Origin: Pseudoalteromonas rubra
GTDB lineage: Bacteria; Pseudomonadota; Gammaproteobacteria; Enterobacterales; Alteromonadaceae
Length of the DNA: 64,000 nt
Reading direction: 5' to 3'
Assembly (NCBI RefSeq): GCF_005887095.1
Contig: NZ_PNCI01000076.1
Location: 1 to 64,000 of the forward strand
The first letter of the stretch is position 1, and the number at the start of each line of letters is the position of its first letter. Both the position numbers and the translations under genes were made by a program. Positions 33,241 through 43,144 of this stretch are shown here, piece by piece. Below the pieces are notes generated by a model. The model worked only from the letters and a program-made list of their open reading frames with translations. It was not told the DNA's origin and ran no database searches.

Positions 33241-34497
33241 TTACGCGTATACAGGCAACTTAGCGCAGATCGCTTTTACTTTTTCTTTCACCTGTGCCTG
33301 AACTGCTTCGTCTTCGATGTTGTCCAGTACATCACAGATCCAGCCAGCCAGCTCACCCGCTTCCGCTTCTTTAAAGCCACGACGTGTGATAGCCGGTGAA
33401 CCAATACGCAGACCAGACGTCACAAACGGAGAACGTGGATCGTTTGGTACAGAGTTTTTGTTCACTGTGATATTCGCACGGCCAAGCGCCGCATCCGCAT
33501 CTTTACCTGTGATGTCTTTGTCGATCAGATCGAGCAGGAACAAGTGGTTGTCCGTCTTACCTGAAACAACTTTGTAGCCACGCTCCTGAAGTACAGCAAC
33601 CATGGCCTGTGCATTTTTTACCACTTGTGTCTGGTATGCTTTGAAGTCATCCTGCAAAGCTTCTTTAAATGCAACAGCTTTGGCTGCAATCACGTGACAC
33701 AGTGGGCCACCCTGACCGCCCGGGAATACTGCGCTGTTCAGCTTTTTATAGATGTCTGCATCACCACATGCTGACAGGATCAAACCACCACGAGGGCCTG
33801 CCAGTGTTTTGTGTGTCGTTGTTGTAACCACATGCGCATGTTGGATTGGGCTTGGGTAAATACCCGCCGCAACCAGACCCGCAACGTGTGCCATATCAAC
33901 CAGCAGGTAAGCACCCACTTTGTCTGCAATTTCACGGAATTTAGCCCAGTCAACAATACCTGAGTAGGCAGAGAAACCACCGATGATCATTTTCGGCTTG
34001 TGCTCCAGCGCCAACGCTTCAACCTGTGCGTAGTCGATTTCGCCAGTCTCTTCGTTCAGGCCATACTGAACCGCATTGTATGTTTTACCAGAGAAGTTCA
34101 CGTGTGAACCATGTGTCAGGTGACCACCATGTGCCAGACTCATACCCAGCACGGTATCATGCGGCTGAAGCAGCGCCTGAAATACCGCAGCATTTGCCTG
34201 AGAGCCCGCGTGCGGCTGAACGTTTGCATAATCACAGCCGAACAGTTCACATGCACGGTCAATCGCCAGTTGCTCAACCACATCAACGTGTTCACAGCCA
34301 CCGTAATAACGCTTACCCGGATAACCTTCAGCATATTTGTTTGTTAACTGCGACCCCTGAGCCTCTAGTACGCGTGGGCTACAGTAGTTTTCAGACGCGA
34401 TAAGCTCAATGTGCTCTTCCTGACGGGTCGTTTCCGACTGGATCGCTTGAAATAGTTCAGGGTCAAAATCTGCAATATTCATGTTACGTTCTAACAT
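33241..34497 (-). CDS. glyA: Serine hydroxymethyltransferase
   Basis: GlyA converts serine and tetrahydrofolate to glycine and 5,10-methylene-tetrahydrofolate using PLP. The 418-residue protein has the PLP lysine in VTTTTHKTLAGPRGG and the ELIASENYCSP and YAEGYPGKRYYGG substrate motifs. The ATG at 34497 (MLERNMNIADFDPELF) has an AGGAG 6 bp upstream and matches family N-termini; a longer frame would add six residues. It has its own promoter region (34498-34700, AT-rich) and its own terminator. Confidence 0.98.
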   Translation of the reverse strand: MLERNMNIADFDPELFQAIQSETTRQEEHIELIASENYCSPRVLEAQGSQLTNKYAEGYPGKRYYGGCEHVDVVEQLAIDRACELFGCDYANVQPHAGSQANAAVFQALLQPHDTVLGMSLAHGGHLTHGSHVNFSGKTYNAVQYGLNEETGEIDYAQVEALALEHKPKMIIGGFSAYSGIVDWAKFREIADKVGAYLLVDMAHVAGLVAAGIYPSPIQHAHVVTTTTHKTLAGPRGGLILSACGDADIYKKLNSAVFPGGQGGPLCHVIAAKAVAFKEALQDDFKAYQTQVVKNAQAMVAVLQERGYKVVSGKTDNHLFLLDLIDKDITGKDADAALGRANITVNKNSVPNDPRSPFVTSGLRIGSPAITRRGFKEAEAGELAGWICDVLDNIEDEAVQAQVKEKVKAICAKLPVYA

Positions 34498-34696
34498 GGT
34501 GTCTCCTAGGTACACGTAAGATTGGTTTTTGAAGGCTTGATTGTACGCAAATTGCGGCCATTTGCCTATGAATTCGGCGTGAGCCTATTTAATCAAGGAT
34601 TGAATTTATTTCACAGTGTTTAGGGGATGATATTTTTTTATTTAAACATTTATATTTTTTATTAAAAACCAAACATACATTTTAAATTGAAATCTA

Positions 34697-34745
34697 TAAA
34701 AGTTCCCCTTTTAGTGGCTAGACCGGCTCACCAAATAGGGGAACT
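34697..34745 (-). terminator. Terminator of the thr operon
   Basis: AGTTCCCC (34701-34708) and GGGGAACT (34738-34745) form an 8-bp stem closing a 29-base interior. On the minus strand the stem is followed by TTTTA. It starts 10 bp beyond the thrC stop codon. Confidence 0.65.
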
Positions 34746-34754
34746 GAGTATAAG

Positions 34755-36041
34755 TTAACGCATGAGGCGTGCCAGCACAGCATCCTTTAGAGCGCTATAG
34801 TCAGCCTGCAAAAGCTCTGCAAGGCAGGGTTTCTCAAGGGCGCTTGCCAGTGCCTCTGGTATTTCAATTGCCTGACCCAGCACAGCTTCCACCGTCTCCC
34901 GAAATTTCGCGGGGTGCGCTGTCGCCAGAAAAATCCCCGTCTCATCAGGCTGACCATCAAGAGTGAGCCCTTCATAAGCAATGGCAGTATGAGGTTCCGT
35001 CACATACCCGGCTTCAGCAACCTGACGCATCACTTCTTGCGTTCTCTCTTCTGACACTGAACGTGAATAAAACTCATCTTTAGGAAAGTGCCCATGATCT
35101 AACATCGATTCTACACGAGGCCAATTATTAGGTTTACTCACATCCATGGCGTTGGAGATAGATTCTAAAGTGGCGTTAGGCTGCCAATGACCAGACGCAA
35201 TATATCGGGGTACAGTATCATTTTGATTGGTCGTTGCGCTCAGCCGCTTGACTGGCAAACCCACTGCAGCGGCTATCATTGCAGCACACACGTTGCCGAA
35301 ATTTCCGCTCGGCACAGAAATGTGCACTTTGTCTCGCTGGGACGGTGCAAGCTGAGCAAATGCTTCAAAGTAGTAGCAAACCTGCGCCAGCAAACGGCTA
35401 ATATTGATCGAATTAGCTGAGTTCAGTCCCAAAGTTTGCTTGAGCTCGTCATCCAGAAAAGCTTGCTTTACCAATGCCTGACAATCATCAAAGCTGCCTT
35501 CTACAGCATAACAATGAATGTTTTCACCCAACGTAGTGAACAGCTTTTGCTGTGCCAGAGAAATTTTACCCTGAGGATAGAGGATCACCACGTCGACATT
35601 GGGCATTTGATAAAAAGCGTGGGCCACCGCTGCACCGGTATCGCCGCTGGTTGCAGTCAAAATTGTCACCCGCTCACCCTGACTGAAGGCGCCAATGCAC
35701 TGTGCCATAAACCGGCCACCAAAGTCTTTAAACGCCAACGTCGGACCGTGAAAGAGCTCCAGGCAATATTTATTTTCTTCAACTTGTACTAAGCGAGCAG
35801 GAAAATCAAATGCCTGCTCACACATGCTTTGCAATGAGTCCAGCGGTAATTCATCCCCTATCAGATGCTTCAGCAGAGCCGCACTGCGTTGTGCAAACGG
35901 CTGCGCCAGCAAGCCATCGATGTTATCCAGTGGCGTCAGTTCAGTGGGGAAGAATACCCCCTGATTTCGACCCAGACCCGTTTTAACCGCTTCGATAAAG
36001 GATACTATCTGAGTATCGTCTTTTAAGTTAACCAGTTTCAT
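34755..36041 (-). CDS. thrC: Threonine synthase
   Basis: ThrC makes threonine from O-phosphohomoserine with PLP. The 428-residue protein shows the LFHGPTLAFKDFGGRFM segment with the PLP lysine, the TATSGDTGAAVAHAF loop and the SVPSGNFGNVCAAM glycine-rich phosphate site. It is the last gene of the thr operon, starting 1 bp after the thrB stop. Confidence 0.98.
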   Translation of the reverse strand: MKLVNLKDDTQIVSFIEAVKTGLGRNQGVFFPTELTPLDNIDGLLAQPFAQRSAALLKHLIGDELPLDSLQSMCEQAFDFPARLVQVEENKYCLELFHGPTLAFKDFGGRFMAQCIGAFSQGERVTILTATSGDTGAAVAHAFYQMPNVDVVILYPQGKISLAQQKLFTTLGENIHCYAVEGSFDDCQALVKQAFLDDELKQTLGLNSANSINISRLLAQVCYYFEAFAQLAPSQRDKVHISVPSGNFGNVCAAMIAAAVGLPVKRLSATTNQNDTVPRYIASGHWQPNATLESISNAMDVSKPNNWPRVESMLDHGHFPKDEFYSRSVSEERTQEVMRQVAEAGYVTEPHTAIAYEGLTLDGQPDETGIFLATAHPAKFRETVEAVLGQAIEIPEALASALEKPCLAELLQADYSALKDAVLARLMR

Positions 36042-36042
36042 C

Positions 36043-36981
36043 CTACTCTCCTTCCTTTATTTCTCTTGTACCTTGTGGGTCTATTCGGCAAATATGGCTG
36101 AAGCCATGTTCATTCAGATAATACTGTTGCAACCATAACTGACAGCGTTGCGCATCCTGTTCGTTTGCGCACAAAGCGAACAAGGTAGGCCCTGCACCAG
36201 AAATGCTCACAGTGAGCGCGCCAAGCTCGGGCAAACTCAACTTCGCGTCGGCATACCCTTTAATTAAAGGTGCCCGATGAGGCTCAGCTATCTCATCGCG
36301 CATCAAAGCGAGCGCGGCATCAAACCTGTGCTGCGCCATCAGTAAAGTAAAGGTACTCAAACGCTGGGCAAACTCCACCGCATCGTGAGTGGCCAGTTGC
36401 GGCGGTAAAACGGCTCTGGCCTCAGCAGTATTCAAAGCAAATCCAGGGTAAGCCACCACCAATCGCCAGCTGTCATCAACAGGCAAACTCAGAGCTCTGT
36501 CTGGTACCAGTTCAGCAGTTAACTGCAATCCACCCAGATAACAGGGAGTGATATTGTCGTAATGACGCGCACCACTGACCTTACCCTCAAAATCAGCCAT
36601 CAACTCAATCATCTGCGTTTGAGACAAACGGGTCTGTGCAAACGCATCCAGAGCTGCAAATGTCGCTACCACAGAGCAGGCACTGGACCCCAGCCCGGAC
36701 CCTATGGGTAAGCGCTTTTCTAATGTCAGCTTAACGCTGGGCATATCTGCAGCGACATGCGCTCTAAAGTGCACCAGGCACTGATAAGCCAGATTTTCCT
36801 CAGCTCCCGACGGGAGCTTAGCCGCGTAGGGCCCGACACATTCAAAACAGTCTTGTTCAGCAGCTTCTGCGCTAACCACATCTCCCAGTAAAGTCCCATC
36901 AAGTGGCGCAATCGCGGCACCTAAAGAATCAAAACCGACGCAAAAGTTACCAATAGATGCCGGTGCAAAAAATCGTTTCAT
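36043..36981 (-). CDS. thrB: Homoserine kinase
   Basis: ThrB phosphorylates homoserine. This GHMP-family kinase of 312 residues has the ATP-binding motif RLPIGSGLGSSACS near residue 90 and the late SISGAGPTLFALC motif. It begins with the usual FAPASIGNFCVGFDSLG. It lies between thrA (8-bp gap) and thrC. Confidence 0.98.
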   Translation of the reverse strand: MKRFFAPASIGNFCVGFDSLGAAIAPLDGTLLGDVVSAEAAEQDCFECVGPYAAKLPSGAEENLAYQCLVHFRAHVAADMPSVKLTLEKRLPIGSGLGSSACSVVATFAALDAFAQTRLSQTQMIELMADFEGKVSGARHYDNITPCYLGGLQLTAELVPDRALSLPVDDSWRLVVAYPGFALNTAEARAVLPPQLATHDAVEFAQRLSTFTLLMAQHRFDAALALMRDEIAEPHRAPLIKGYADAKLSLPELGALTVSISGAGPTLFALCANEQDAQRCQLWLQQYYLNEHGFSHICRIDPQGTREIKEGE

Positions 36982-36989
36982 AACCCCTC

Positions 36990-39407
36990 CTAGCGCGTCA
37001 AAGTTTTTAAGATATCGGCAAATACGCCTGCCGCAGTGACTTCAGCCCCGGCACCATAACCCCGGATCACAAAAGGTTTTGGCTGATAATACTGACTCAA
37101 TATTGCAAGGGCGTTTTCGCCATCACGAATGTCTGACAAAGCGTGCGCTTGATCGACCGCCTCAATGCCAACCCGACAACGACCGCCCTCAATCGTGCCG
37201 ACATAACGCAGCACTTTCCCTTCACTGGCAGCACTGTCAATACGATCCGCAAATGCTCTATCCAACTCATGCAGCCTGGTCATAAACTCATCGACCGAGC
37301 TACCTGCTGCAAAGTCGACGGGCACCACGGGCTCGACTTCGATATCTGACAACTCCAGCGCCAATCCGGACTCACGGGCAATAATAAGCAGCTTACGCGC
37401 CACGTCCGTACCTGACAGGTCATCTCGCGGGTCCGGCTCAGTAAAACCGCTTTGTTTTGCTTTGGCGGTGGCTTCGGACAGACTCAGGCCGTCCTCCAGT
37501 TCACCGAAAATGTAGGACAGAGAACCCGACAGAATGCCACTGAAAGACAGCAACTCATCGCCTGCGCCGAAGAGTAGTTGCAGATTGTCCAGTACCGGCA
37601 AACCGGCCCCCACATTCGTTTCATATAAAAAGCGTCGGCCCTTCTGCTGTGCCACCTGCTGCAATGCCTGATAGTAACTGTAGTCACTGGTGTTGGCTTT
37701 TTTGTTCGCCGCCACAACATGGAACCCGGCCGCCAAAAAATCGTGATACTGGTCGGCCAATTGCTGAGACGAACTACAATCTACTATTACAGGGTTGATC
37801 AAATGATTACGACGCACAAACGCTTCCAGATTGGCCAGCTCAAAGCCTTGCTCTGCACCCGCCAGTGCTTGTTGCCAACTATCAAATGGAACGCCCTGCT
37901 CATTCAAATAACAGTGCTTTGAATTGGCCACGCCATAAAGATTCAGTTTAATGTTGCGCTCTGCAAGCCAGGTTTGCTGGCGTTGCAGTTGTGCAATGAG
38001 TTCAGTGCCTACCAGGCCGCAGCCCAGTAAAAACACATCAATGGACGGAACATGAGTAAAGAAGTTTTCATGGCATACTTTAACCGCATCCTGACACAAC
38101 TCCCCCTGGATAACGGCTGAAATAGCACTTTCAGTTGAGTCCTGAGCAATCGCTACAATATTCACCTGGGCCTGTGCCAGTGAGGCAAAAAACTTTGCAG
38201 CCAACCCTTTGTGTGACTTCATGTTATCGCCCACCAGGGTGACAATCGCCAACGAGCGGCGTACTTCTATTGGCTCAATCAGTTGCGCCTGCATCTCCAG
38301 TTCAAAGGCACTTTGTAGCGCCTGCAATGCTAACGATAGATCTTGCTCATGAACACAAAAGCTGATGCTAAATTCACAGGAAGATTGAGTGATCAATACA
38401 ATTGAGACATTGTCTTTGGCCAGTGCCGAAAATACCCTGGCTGCCATCCCCACCTTACCTTTCATGCCCGGGCCAGAGACCGTCAACATAGCCAGTTTAT
38501 CTAAGCTGGATAACGCTTTAACGGGTTCATCGCCGCCACCTTGTGCCGCTATCACTGAGCCTGGTAACTCGGGGGCATGGGTATTTTTAATCTCACAAGG
38601 TACGCCTGCCTTAGCACAAGGTAAGATCGTTTTCGGGTGCAAAACTTTGGCGCCAAAATACGACAATTCCATGGCTTCTTTGTATGATAAGCGATTTACT
38701 TTTGTGGCTTTTTTAATCAGCCGAGGATCTGCACTATAGACCCCATCTACATCAGTCCAGATTTGGCAGACGCGAGCCTGAATACAGGCAGCTGCAATGG
38801 CAGCAGAATAGTCTGAGCCGTTGCGCCCCAATGTCGTTAACTCGCCTGCACCATTGCTGCCTGTAAAACCGGGCATAATATAGAAGTTTGCAGAGTGCGC
38901 TTTGAGCTGCGCCACAAAACACGCGCGGCTATCGTCCAGCAAGGCTTCAGCATCCAGGTAGGCTTCATTGGTTACAATGCAATCTGTTGCCTCAAGATAA
39001 CAGGCTTTGTCCGTACCAAGCATAGCCACCATCAAAGCAACACTCACCCGCTCACCAAAGCTAATCACATAAGCTTCTATCGCATCAGGGCATTGCTTGA
39101 GCAATTTAATACCAGCCAGTTTGTCGGCCAGCGCAGCAAAATCAGGCCACTGATTCACCTGATTAAACTCAGCCTCGACCTGCGCTTTCAGTCCATCCAG
39201 ACGCTCTGTCAGGGCGAGCCATTGTGCTTCGTAATCTTGCCCCTGACGCGCCAAGTCACATAGCTCAACCAACTTGTCAGTAACCCCACCTGGTGCAGAT
39301 AAAACGACTAACGCCTCATTTTTACCCTGAGTCAGGATCAGCTCCCGTACTCGTTGCAGACAGGCGTAATCGGCCAGCGATGACCCTCCGAACTTCAATA
39401 CTTGCAT
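36990..39407 (-). CDS. thrA: Bifunctional aspartate kinase / homoserine dehydrogenase I
   Basis: ThrA performs the first and third steps of the threonine pathway and is feedback-controlled by threonine in E. coli. The 805-residue protein has the aspartokinase start KFGGSSLADY, two ACT domains around residues 310-460 (VSIVLITQSSCEFSIS and VNIVAIAQDSTESAIS), then the homoserine dehydrogenase (about 465-805) with the GCGLVGTELIAQL NAD(P)-loop and the KANTSDYSYY region. The ATG at 39407 has an AGGAAA Shine-Dalgarno; it matches the E. coli N-terminus. Transcription should be controlled by the attenuator just upstream. Confidence 0.98.
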   Translation of the reverse strand: MQVLKFGGSSLADYACLQRVRELILTQGKNEALVVLSAPGGVTDKLVELCDLARQGQDYEAQWLALTERLDGLKAQVEAEFNQVNQWPDFAALADKLAGIKLLKQCPDAIEAYVISFGERVSVALMVAMLGTDKACYLEATDCIVTNEAYLDAEALLDDSRACFVAQLKAHSANFYIMPGFTGSNGAGELTTLGRNGSDYSAAIAAACIQARVCQIWTDVDGVYSADPRLIKKATKVNRLSYKEAMELSYFGAKVLHPKTILPCAKAGVPCEIKNTHAPELPGSVIAAQGGGDEPVKALSSLDKLAMLTVSGPGMKGKVGMAARVFSALAKDNVSIVLITQSSCEFSISFCVHEQDLSLALQALQSAFELEMQAQLIEPIEVRRSLAIVTLVGDNMKSHKGLAAKFFASLAQAQVNIVAIAQDSTESAISAVIQGELCQDAVKVCHENFFTHVPSIDVFLLGCGLVGTELIAQLQRQQTWLAERNIKLNLYGVANSKHCYLNEQGVPFDSWQQALAGAEQGFELANLEAFVRRNHLINPVIVDCSSSQQLADQYHDFLAAGFHVVAANKKANTSDYSYYQALQQVAQQKGRRFLYETNVGAGLPVLDNLQLLFGAGDELLSFSGILSGSLSYIFGELEDGLSLSEATAKAKQSGFTEPDPRDDLSGTDVARKLLIIARESGLALELSDIEVEPVVPVDFAAGSSVDEFMTRLHELDRAFADRIDSAASEGKVLRYVGTIEGGRCRVGIEAVDQAHALSDIRDGENALAILSQYYQPKPFVIRGYGAGAEVTAAGVFADILKTLTR

Positions 39408-39432
39408 GTTAATTTTCCTCATTCCAAAAACA

Positions 39433-39469
39433 AAAAAGGCCTGTGCTCGAAGTGAGCACAGGCCTTTTT
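39433..39469 (-). terminator. Threonine operon attenuator terminator
   Basis: On the minus strand a 16-bp perfect stem (AAAAAGGCCTGTGCTC and its complement around a 5-base loop) ends in TTTTTTG TTTTT. It lies between the thrL leader peptide and thrA, the classical position for a transcription attenuator. Confidence 0.92.
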
Positions 39470-39491
39470 AAATACGCAACGACCTATGCCA

Positions 39492-39548
39492 CTATCCCGT
39501 AAGGATGGTGGTGGTGGTAATGGTCGTGGTGTTAATAATCTTTTTCAT
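39492..39548 (-). CDS. thrL: thr operon leader peptide
   Basis: The minus strand encodes an 18-residue peptide, MKKIINTTTITTTTILTG, with eight threonines and four isoleucines, followed by TAG. This is the control-codon composition of E. coli ThrL. The stop lies 23 bp before the attenuator stem. Ribosome stalling at Thr or Ile codons would prevent terminator formation and let thrABC be transcribed. Confidence 0.95.
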   Translation of the reverse strand: MKKIINTTTITTTTILTG

Positions 39549-39742
39549 AGACTTTAGACTGCCTGAATAGCCAACAAGCTGTCAAGCACAAAAATCTAAT
39601 TTGCGGGGTGAAAATCTATGCAAAAAACTCAAGTTGTGACCAGCAATGTGCAAAATCTATGTTGGAATGCGTCGGGCACTGATGTAGTAAGCGAACAGGC
39701 GAGTGTAAACAAATGCTTTGAATGTTAACAAATGAGCGGGGA

Positions 39743-40108
39743 CTAGCGGATCCCAAAACGACTAAGGGTTGCCTGCAAGGCTTCCGGTTTAACCGGTTTT
39801 TCCAAAAATTCGAGTGCACCCAGTTTAGCCACCCGCTCCTTCATTTCGCCCTGAATATCAGCAGAAATAACCACCACATAGGTTTCTATCACCTGACGTT
39901 TTATGGCCTCCAGCACTGCAATACCATCCATCTCCGGCATGGTGAGATCGAGACAGACTAGATCAATGTGACGTGTCGCCAGCACATCGAGTGCTTCGCG
40001 TCCGTTACAGGCCTGACAAATGTCGGCATCCAGCATACCGCTTAAACAGCGGATCACTTGTTTGCGGGCAACGACTGAATCGTCACAAACTAATACAGAG
40101 TAGCTCAT
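39743..40108 (-). CDS. CheY-like single-domain response regulator
   Basis: The 121-residue protein is a lone receiver domain: acidic pair in VLVCDDSVV, phospho-acceptor aspartate in LVCLDLTMPEMDG near residue 54, the switch serine in VVVISAD, and the lysine in FLEKPVKP. There is no output domain, so it acts by protein-protein contact. The ATG at 40108 (MSYSVLVCDD) was chosen; an open frame runs upstream to 40216. It is divergent from the sensor kinase gene at 40326, and pairing with it is plausible but not shown. Confidence 0.9.
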   Translation of the reverse strand: MSYSVLVCDDSVVARKQVIRCLSGMLDADICQACNGREALDVLATRHIDLVCLDLTMPEMDGIAVLEAIKRQVIETYVVVISADIQGEMKERVAKLGALEFLEKPVKPEALQATLSRFGIR

Positions 40109-40325
40109 AGGGTGAATTGTCAAATAATCTTTATTGTTCTGATCTGGGATAAAGGTTATTGTTGTGATTAAACTTATAACATAATAATCCTCGTCCAGTA
40201 AGTGGCAGAGGAACAAATTCCTTGCGATATCAGATTGAGATTAATATTTATTTTTAGCACTTTATTGGCTAACTTTAAGTGTAATAAACGCGCACAAACC
40301 CGTTGTTAGGAGCAAAGAACACTTC

Positions 40326-42086
40326 ATGCTGCAAAAAAGTCTGTCAAAGAAGCTGCTCACAAACGTCTTGTCGGTTTACTTTTTGCTTACCTTCGTCGTT
40401 ACCTGTGGACAGGTGGTCGCTGAGTATGTCAATACCAAGGACTATATTCGCAACGAGTTAACCATGCTGCAAAAAACCTTTAGCCGCAGCCTGACTCGCG
40501 CGATATGGGAGCTCAACACCAAACAAACCGTCACAACCGCTGAAGGTTTGCTGGCGATCCCTATGATTGAAGGGATCATAGTGCGTGATGACAGCGGTGA
40601 AATTATTTCCCAACTGGGCCGTTCATTGAATATCCATGAGTTATACAGCCAACAGTTAGTGCAAGAAGAAGCCTTGATTGAAGACACGCCGTCAGGTTTA
40701 TTTGGCTACACCTTTCCTCTGATCTTTGAGTTTTCCGGGCGCGCTACGCAGGTAGGTGACGTTACCTTGTTTTCGAGTCGGGAAGTAGTATTCAGCCGTA
40801 TCATGATTTCCATTTATTTTCTGATCGGTAATGCCATGGTCAAGACCACCTTTTTGATCATCTTGTTTTTGCTTGCATTCAGAAAGTTGCTTACCGAACC
40901 CCTGACCGATCTGACTGAGCAAATTGATGACTTTGAAATAGATAATGTTGATGGCCATAAAATTGATATAGATACCACGGAGCGCAACGAGCTCAAGGTC
41001 ATGGAAGAGGCCTTTAACAAACTCATTGACCGAATTGCTGATTACCGCAAAAAGCTGGATCAGGCCCAGAAAGAGCTTTTGATCAGTAACGAAAAACTGG
41101 ACCAGCACAATATCCAGCTGGAGCAGGAAGTGGCGCGTAAAACGTCAAACCTGTCTCAGGCAATGATGGATCTGCAGCAACAAAAGTATGAGTTAGAAAA
41201 ACAAAAGCTGACGCTCACCGAAGAGATTGATCTGAGACGCCAAACCGAAGAAGAGTTACTCACCAAGCAAAAAGAGCTGGAGAAGTATGTTGATGAGCTT
41301 AATATGGCACAAGAGCGACTGGTCGGCTCAGAGAAAATGGCTGCGCTGGGTGGCCTCGTGGCTGGTATTACCCACGATATAAATACCCCCGTTGGAATTG
41401 GGGTAACCGCAACGTCATTCTTACAGGAGCGTTTAGAGCGCCTGGAGTCAGCTTATCGGGATAAAACCTTATCGCCCAAAGCGCTGGAAGAATTTATCAA
41501 TGAAGCCAAGCAAAGCACCAGCCTGCTCACAACTAACCTCGACAGGGCCTCAGAGCTGGTGGCCAGCTTTAAGCAGATTGCCGTTGATCAGGCCAGTGAA
41601 GCGGTTCGCACCATTAATTTTAAACAGTATCTGGGCGAAGTGATCCGCTCTTTACATCCCAAACTCAAGAAAACCGCCCATATTGTTAACGTTGATTGCC
41701 CGGAAGAGCTTACTCTGCACCTCCCAGCTGGTGCGATCAGTCAGATTTTCACCAATCTCATTATGAACTCCCTGATCCATGGTTTCGAAGGTATCGCTCA
41801 GGGCACCATAGACATAGAGATCAGAGAAGAAAACAACGACGTGTTTATTGTTTACAAAGACAATGGTAAAGGTGTCAGCAAAGCACAGTTGGAAAAACTC
41901 TTCGACCCCTTCTTTACCACCAAGCGAGAACAAGGCGGCAGTGGTTTGGGCACTCATATCACCTTTAACCTAGTGAAACAAACGCTTAATGGCGACATTG
42001 AAGTCAATTCCGAAGAAGGCAACGGCCTGACCTACTATATTCGCTTCCCAAAAGAGCTACAAAAGAGCGTCGCGATGTTCAGTTAA
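40326..42086 (+). CDS. Membrane sensor histidine kinase with long coiled coil
   Basis: The 586-residue protein has two transmembrane helices (about 12-32 and 160-182) flanking a periplasmic sensor domain, a HAMP-like segment, a long coiled coil (about 235-340), then a histidine kinase core. The phospho-acceptor is in GITHDINTPVGI near residue 352. The ATPase has the N box NLIMNSLIHG, the DNGKGV G1 box and the FTTKREQGGSGLG F/G2 boxes. There is no receiver domain. The sensed signal is unknown. The divergent CheY-like gene is the obvious candidate partner. Confidence 0.92.
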   Translation: MLQKSLSKKLLTNVLSVYFLLTFVVTCGQVVAEYVNTKDYIRNELTMLQKTFSRSLTRAIWELNTKQTVTTAEGLLAIPMIEGIIVRDDSGEIISQLGRSLNIHELYSQQLVQEEALIEDTPSGLFGYTFPLIFEFSGRATQVGDVTLFSSREVVFSRIMISIYFLIGNAMVKTTFLIILFLLAFRKLLTEPLTDLTEQIDDFEIDNVDGHKIDIDTTERNELKVMEEAFNKLIDRIADYRKKLDQAQKELLISNEKLDQHNIQLEQEVARKTSNLSQAMMDLQQQKYELEKQKLTLTEEIDLRRQTEEELLTKQKELEKYVDELNMAQERLVGSEKMAALGGLVAGITHDINTPVGIGVTATSFLQERLERLESAYRDKTLSPKALEEFINEAKQSTSLLTTNLDRASELVASFKQIAVDQASEAVRTINFKQYLGEVIRSLHPKLKKTAHIVNVDCPEELTLHLPAGAISQIFTNLIMNSLIHGFEGIAQGTIDIEIREENNDVFIVYKDNGKGVSKAQLEKLFDPFFTTKREQGGSGLGTHITFNLVKQTLNGDIEVNSEEGNGLTYYIRFPKELQKSVAMFS

Positions 42087-42190
42087 TACCCACAAAAACC
42101 GGCACAGCAAATTATCTGCCAAGAGCCTTTGCCCGAGGGCGTGTCGGTTTGCTATGATGCGGGTCGATTTTACTCTTCGGAACCTGTTCT

Positions 42191-43099
42191 ATGTGGTTTA
42201 GCAATCTTATCTGTTACCGATTTAAACAAGACGTCTCCTACGCTCAGGAAGACTTTGAAGCGGCACTGGAGCACGACGTATTTCGTCCGTGCGGTAGCCA
42301 GGACATGAGCACTTTTGGCTGGACCAAAGCACTGGGTAAACATGGCCAGACATTGAGTCATTTTTCTCAGCACTGTATTTTAGTTTGTGCAAAACGAGAA
42401 GAAAAAGTACTGCCCGCTTCTGTCATCAATGAAATGGTTGCTGAGAAAATCGAGTCGATCGAGCAAGAGGAGAATCGCCCGGTCAAGAAAAAAGAAAAAG
42501 ACGAAATTAAAGAGAACATCACTGCAACACTGTTACCTCAGGCATTCAAGAAATCCAGTTTGCAGTTCGCCTTTATTGACCAGAAAAACGGGTGGTTAAT
42601 CGTCAACAGTGGCAGCTTTAACAAAGCGGAAGAGTTGACTGCCCTGCTGCGTAAATCTCTGGGTACTCTGCCCATTGTTCCGGCATTCGCCAATTACGAT
42701 CTGGATCTGTTCCTGACTGACTGGCTAACTCAGTTTGAAGTACCTGAGGGCTTTGCGATCGGCTCTGACGCAGAGCTGCAAGAAGCCGATGACAATGGCG
42801 CACAGGTAAAACTGAAACAGCATGACCTGGCCAGTGACGAAATTAAGCTACATCTGGAACACGGTAAGCGCGTGACAAAACTGGGCATGGACTGGCGTGA
42901 GCGTGTTCAGTTTACCTTACAGAATGATGGCTCTCTCAAACGCTTAAGCTTCAGCGATACATTAAAAGAGCAAAATGCAGATATTCCTAAAGAAGATATG
43001 GCAGTCAAATTAGACGCCGACTTTATTTTGGTGTCTGAAGAAATCAAAGAGCTACTGGAAGAGTTATCCCAGGGCTTGGGTGATCAGGAAGACCTGTAA
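42191..43099 (+). CDS. rdgC: Recombination-associated protein RdgC
   Basis: RdgC forms a ring dimer on double-stranded DNA and limits RecA activity. The 302-residue protein begins MWFSNLICYRF and has the conserved FRPCGSQDMSTFGW, KRVTKLGMDWRERVQFTL and LKRLSFSDTLKEQ segments. The length is normal. A TATGAT -10-like element lies about 40 bp upstream. The gene converges on an HDOD protein gene. Confidence 0.97.
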   Translation: MWFSNLICYRFKQDVSYAQEDFEAALEHDVFRPCGSQDMSTFGWTKALGKHGQTLSHFSQHCILVCAKREEKVLPASVINEMVAEKIESIEQEENRPVKKKEKDEIKENITATLLPQAFKKSSLQFAFIDQKNGWLIVNSGSFNKAEELTALLRKSLGTLPIVPAFANYDLDLFLTDWLTQFEVPEGFAIGSDAELQEADDNGAQVKLKQHDLASDEIKLHLEHGKRVTKLGMDWRERVQFTLQNDGSLKRLSFSDTLKEQNADIPKEDMAVKLDADFILVSEEIKELLEELSQGLGDQEDL

Positions 43100-43104
43100 A
43101 TGAA

Positions 43105-43128
43105 GGCAGGATGCGACAGCCTCCTGCC
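43105..43128. terminator. Shared hairpin between rdgC and HDOD gene
   Basis: GGCAGGA and TCCTGCC form a 7-bp stem with a 10-base loop between the convergent genes. There is no clear T tract, so it is a weak or factor-assisted terminator. Confidence 0.5.
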
Positions 43129-43144
43129 CTGCTCACTATCGCGG

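Noticed and set aside
39743..42086. Fixed two-component pair of the receiver protein and the sensor kinase
   Set aside because: They are divergent and no shared operon exists; the pairing is only possible, so it is not claimed as a feature.
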